Of a stretch of 14,628 nucleotides of DNA, positions 13,265 to 14,628 are shown one piece after another. Positions within the stretch are counted from its first letter, which is position 1. Each line of letters begins with the position of its first letter. A model generated the notes under the pieces. That model worked only from the letters and a program-made list of their open reading frames with translations, made no database searches and was not told where the DNA came from. The stretch comes from Burkholderiales bacterium (GTDB taxonomy: Bacteria; Pseudomonadota; Gammaproteobacteria; Burkholderiales; Burkholderiaceae_C), in NCBI GenBank assembly GCA_028869035.1, contig JAGWTL010000031.1:1-14628 (forward strand). Reading direction: 5' to 3'. Both the position numbers and the translations under genes were made by a program.

Positions 13265-14221
13265 TCAGCGCGCCAGGCTGGCGGCGTGGGCCTGCTGGTC
13301 GGCGTGGTAGCTGGAACGCACCATGGCGCCCACGGCGGCGTGAGTGAAGCCCATCTTGTAGGCCGCTTCCTCGAACATCCTGAAGGTGTCGGGGTGCACG
13401 TAGCGCTTGACAGGCAGGTGCGACGTCGACGGCGCGAGGTACTGGCCGATGGTCAACATCTCGATGCTGTGGGCGCGCATGTCGCGCATCACCTCGAGAA
13501 TTTCCTCGTCGGTCTCGCCCAGGCCCACCATCAGGCCGCTCTTGGTCGGCACCTCGGGGAACAGGGCCTTGAACTTCTTGAGCAGGTTCAGTGAAAACTG
13601 GTAGTCGCTGCCGGGGCGGGCTTGCTTGTACAGGCGCGGCACGGTTTCCATATTGTGGTTCATCACGTCCGGCGGCGCGGCTTTGAGGATCTCCAGTGCG
13701 CGGTCGTCGCGGCCGCGGAAATCGGGCACCAGCACCTCGATCTGTGTTTGTGGCGAGAGTTCGCGTGTCTTGCGGATGCAGTCGACAAAGTGGCCGGCAC
13801 CGCCGTCGCGCAGATCGTCACGGTCCACGCTGGTGATCACCACGTACTTGAGCTTGAGCGCGGCGATGGTCTTGGCCAGGTTTGCGGGCTCGTTGACGTC
13901 CAGCGGGTCGGGGCGGCCGTGGCCGACGTCGCAGAAGGGGCAGCGGCGCGTGCACTTGTCGCCCATGATCATGAAGGTGGCCGTGCCCTTGCCGAAGCAT
14001 TCGCCGATATTGGGGCAGCTGGCTTCCTCGCAGACGGTGTGCAGCTTGTGCTCGCGCAGGATCTGCTTGATCTCGTAGAAGCGGGTCGTCGGCGAGCCGG
14101 CCTTCACGCGGATCCAGTCGGGCTTCTTCAGCACCTCGGCCGGCACGATCTTGATCGGGATGCGCGAGGTCTTGGCCTCGGCTTTTTGCTTGACGCTGGG
14201 ATCGTAGGTCGTGTCGCTCAT
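13265..14221 (-). CDS. lipA: Lipoyl synthase
   Basis: LipA is a radical-SAM enzyme that inserts two sulfur atoms into protein-bound octanoyl groups to make lipoyl cofactors for pyruvate and 2-oxoglutarate dehydrogenases and the glycine cleavage system. The 318-residue protein has both iron-sulfur motifs: the auxiliary cluster cysteines 64, 69 and 75 (CEEASCPNIGEC) and the radical-SAM cysteines 90, 94 and 97 (CTRRCPFC). The C-terminal RSSYHA, whose serine is a ligand of the auxiliary cluster, is at residues 302-307. The ATG at 14219-14221 is two bases after the lipB stop, so lipB and lipA form an operon. The N-terminal 20 or so residues are Lys-rich and variable in the family. Confidence 0.97.
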   Translation of the reverse strand: MSDTTYDPSVKQKAEAKTSRIPIKIVPAEVLKKPDWIRVKAGSPTTRFYEIKQILREHKLHTVCEEASCPNIGECFGKGTATFMIMGDKCTRRCPFCDVGHGRPDPLDVNEPANLAKTIAALKLKYVVITSVDRDDLRDGGAGHFVDCIRKTRELSPQTQIEVLVPDFRGRDDRALEILKAAPPDVMNHNMETVPRLYKQARPGSDYQFSLNLLKKFKALFPEVPTKSGLMVGLGETDEEILEVMRDMRAHSIEMLTIGQYLAPSTSHLPVKRYVHPDTFRMFEEAAYKMGFTHAAVGAMVRSSYHADQQAHAASLAR

Positions 14222-14223
14222 GG

Positions 14224-14628
14224 TCAGGGAGTCAGCTGGGCCGAGAGTCGCTCGGCGAGCCGGCCGGCCGCGGTCGGCCAGTCGGTGGAAACCCCGATTT
14301 TATCGAGGGATGTGGTTTCCAGGCCTTCGTAGCCGCAGGGATTGATACGCAGGAAGGGTTCCAGGTCCATCGCGACGTTCAGCGCGAGGCCGTGATAGGT
14401 GCAGTGGCGGCTGACCTTGATGCCCAGAGCGGCGATCTTGGCCAAGCCGCGGAAGCTGTCGGTCGGGTCGGCCGGCCCGGTCAGGCCGGCATGGCCACCG
14501 GGTTCGGCCGGGCGCACATAGATGCCCGGCGCGCCGGCCACGCGCAGGCCGGTCACGCCATAGCTGTCCAGCGTCTGGATCAGCGCCGTCTCCAGCCGGA
14601 ACACGTACTCCTTGACGAAGATGCCCAG
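14224..14628 (-). CDS. lipB: Lipoyl(octanoyl) transferase, 5' end cut by window
   Basis: LipB moves octanoate from acyl carrier protein to the lipoyl domains of target enzymes, providing the substrate for LipA. Only the C-terminal part is visible: the frame is open to the window edge and reads LGIFVKEYVFRLETALIQTL, so the GTG at 14604 is internal and the true start lies outside. The catalytic lysine is in AKIAALGIKVSRHCTYHGLALN and the catalytic cysteine in RINPCGYEG, both intact. The protein ends RLSAQLTP. A full-length LipB is usually around 210-230 residues; 134 are seen here. It precedes lipA on the same strand. Confidence 0.95.
   Translation of the reverse strand: MGIFVKEYVFRLETALIQTLDSYGVTGLRVAGAPGIYVRPAEPGGHAGLTGPADPTDSFRGLAKIAALGIKVSRHCTYHGLALNVAMDLEPFLRINPCGYEGLETTSLDKIGVSTDWPTAAGRLAERLSAQLTP

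Overview
The window reads as the chromosome of a beta-proteobacterium, most likely order Burkholderiales and close to Comamonadaceae. This rests on the GC-rich coding bias, a ribosomal protein S3 with a long Ala/Pro/Arg tail, the three-gene set EIIA(Man)-HPr-EI, the lipB-lipA pair, and a cytochrome b561/cytochrome c' pair. The assignment is by recognition only; no search was run. I see no phage, transposon, CRISPR array, tRNA or rRNA. Almost every base is genic, and no gene-free stretch exceeds 300 bases.

Positions 1-4193 hold the 3' part of the S10 ribosomal protein operon on the plus strand: rplD (5' cut), rplW, rplB, rpsS, rplV, rpsC, rplP, rpmC and rpsQ. The genes are packed with overlaps or gaps of 2-16 bases and mostly have good ribosome binding sites. 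A strong hairpin-plus-T-run terminator follows rpsQ, and rplN (the usual start of the next ribosomal operon) does not follow.

Positions 4287-8817 hold envelope and redox genes in alternating orientation: a Prx5-like peroxiredoxin (+), a GNAT acetyltransferase (-), an M48 metalloprotease lipoprotein (+), a membrane cytochrome b561 (-), a periplasmic cytochrome c' (+), a TlpA/ResA-like thioredoxin-fold protein (-) and a DUF4197 protein (+). Two convergent pairs share a strong hairpin terminator. Two divergent pairs have start codons less than 20 bases apart, so their promoters must lie inside the neighbouring genes.

Positions 8858-10590 hold an unrecognised small lipoprotein whose stop overlaps the start of an MFS transporter. 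Right behind comes a PTS phosphorelay: EIIA of the mannose family, HPr and enzyme I, with no sugar permease, so it is probably regulatory. A 59-codon open frame exactly bridges the gap between ptsH and ptsI.

Positions 13265-14628 hold lipA and the truncated lipB on the minus strand. Together they make the lipoyl cofactor: LipB transfers octanoate to the target protein and LipA inserts the two sulfurs.

Most of the window is housekeeping. I found no convincing new multi-gene system. The best leads are the ptsH-ptsI bridging frame, a 17-bp perfect inverted repeat enclosing the DUF4197 stop codon, and the lipoprotein-MFS pair.
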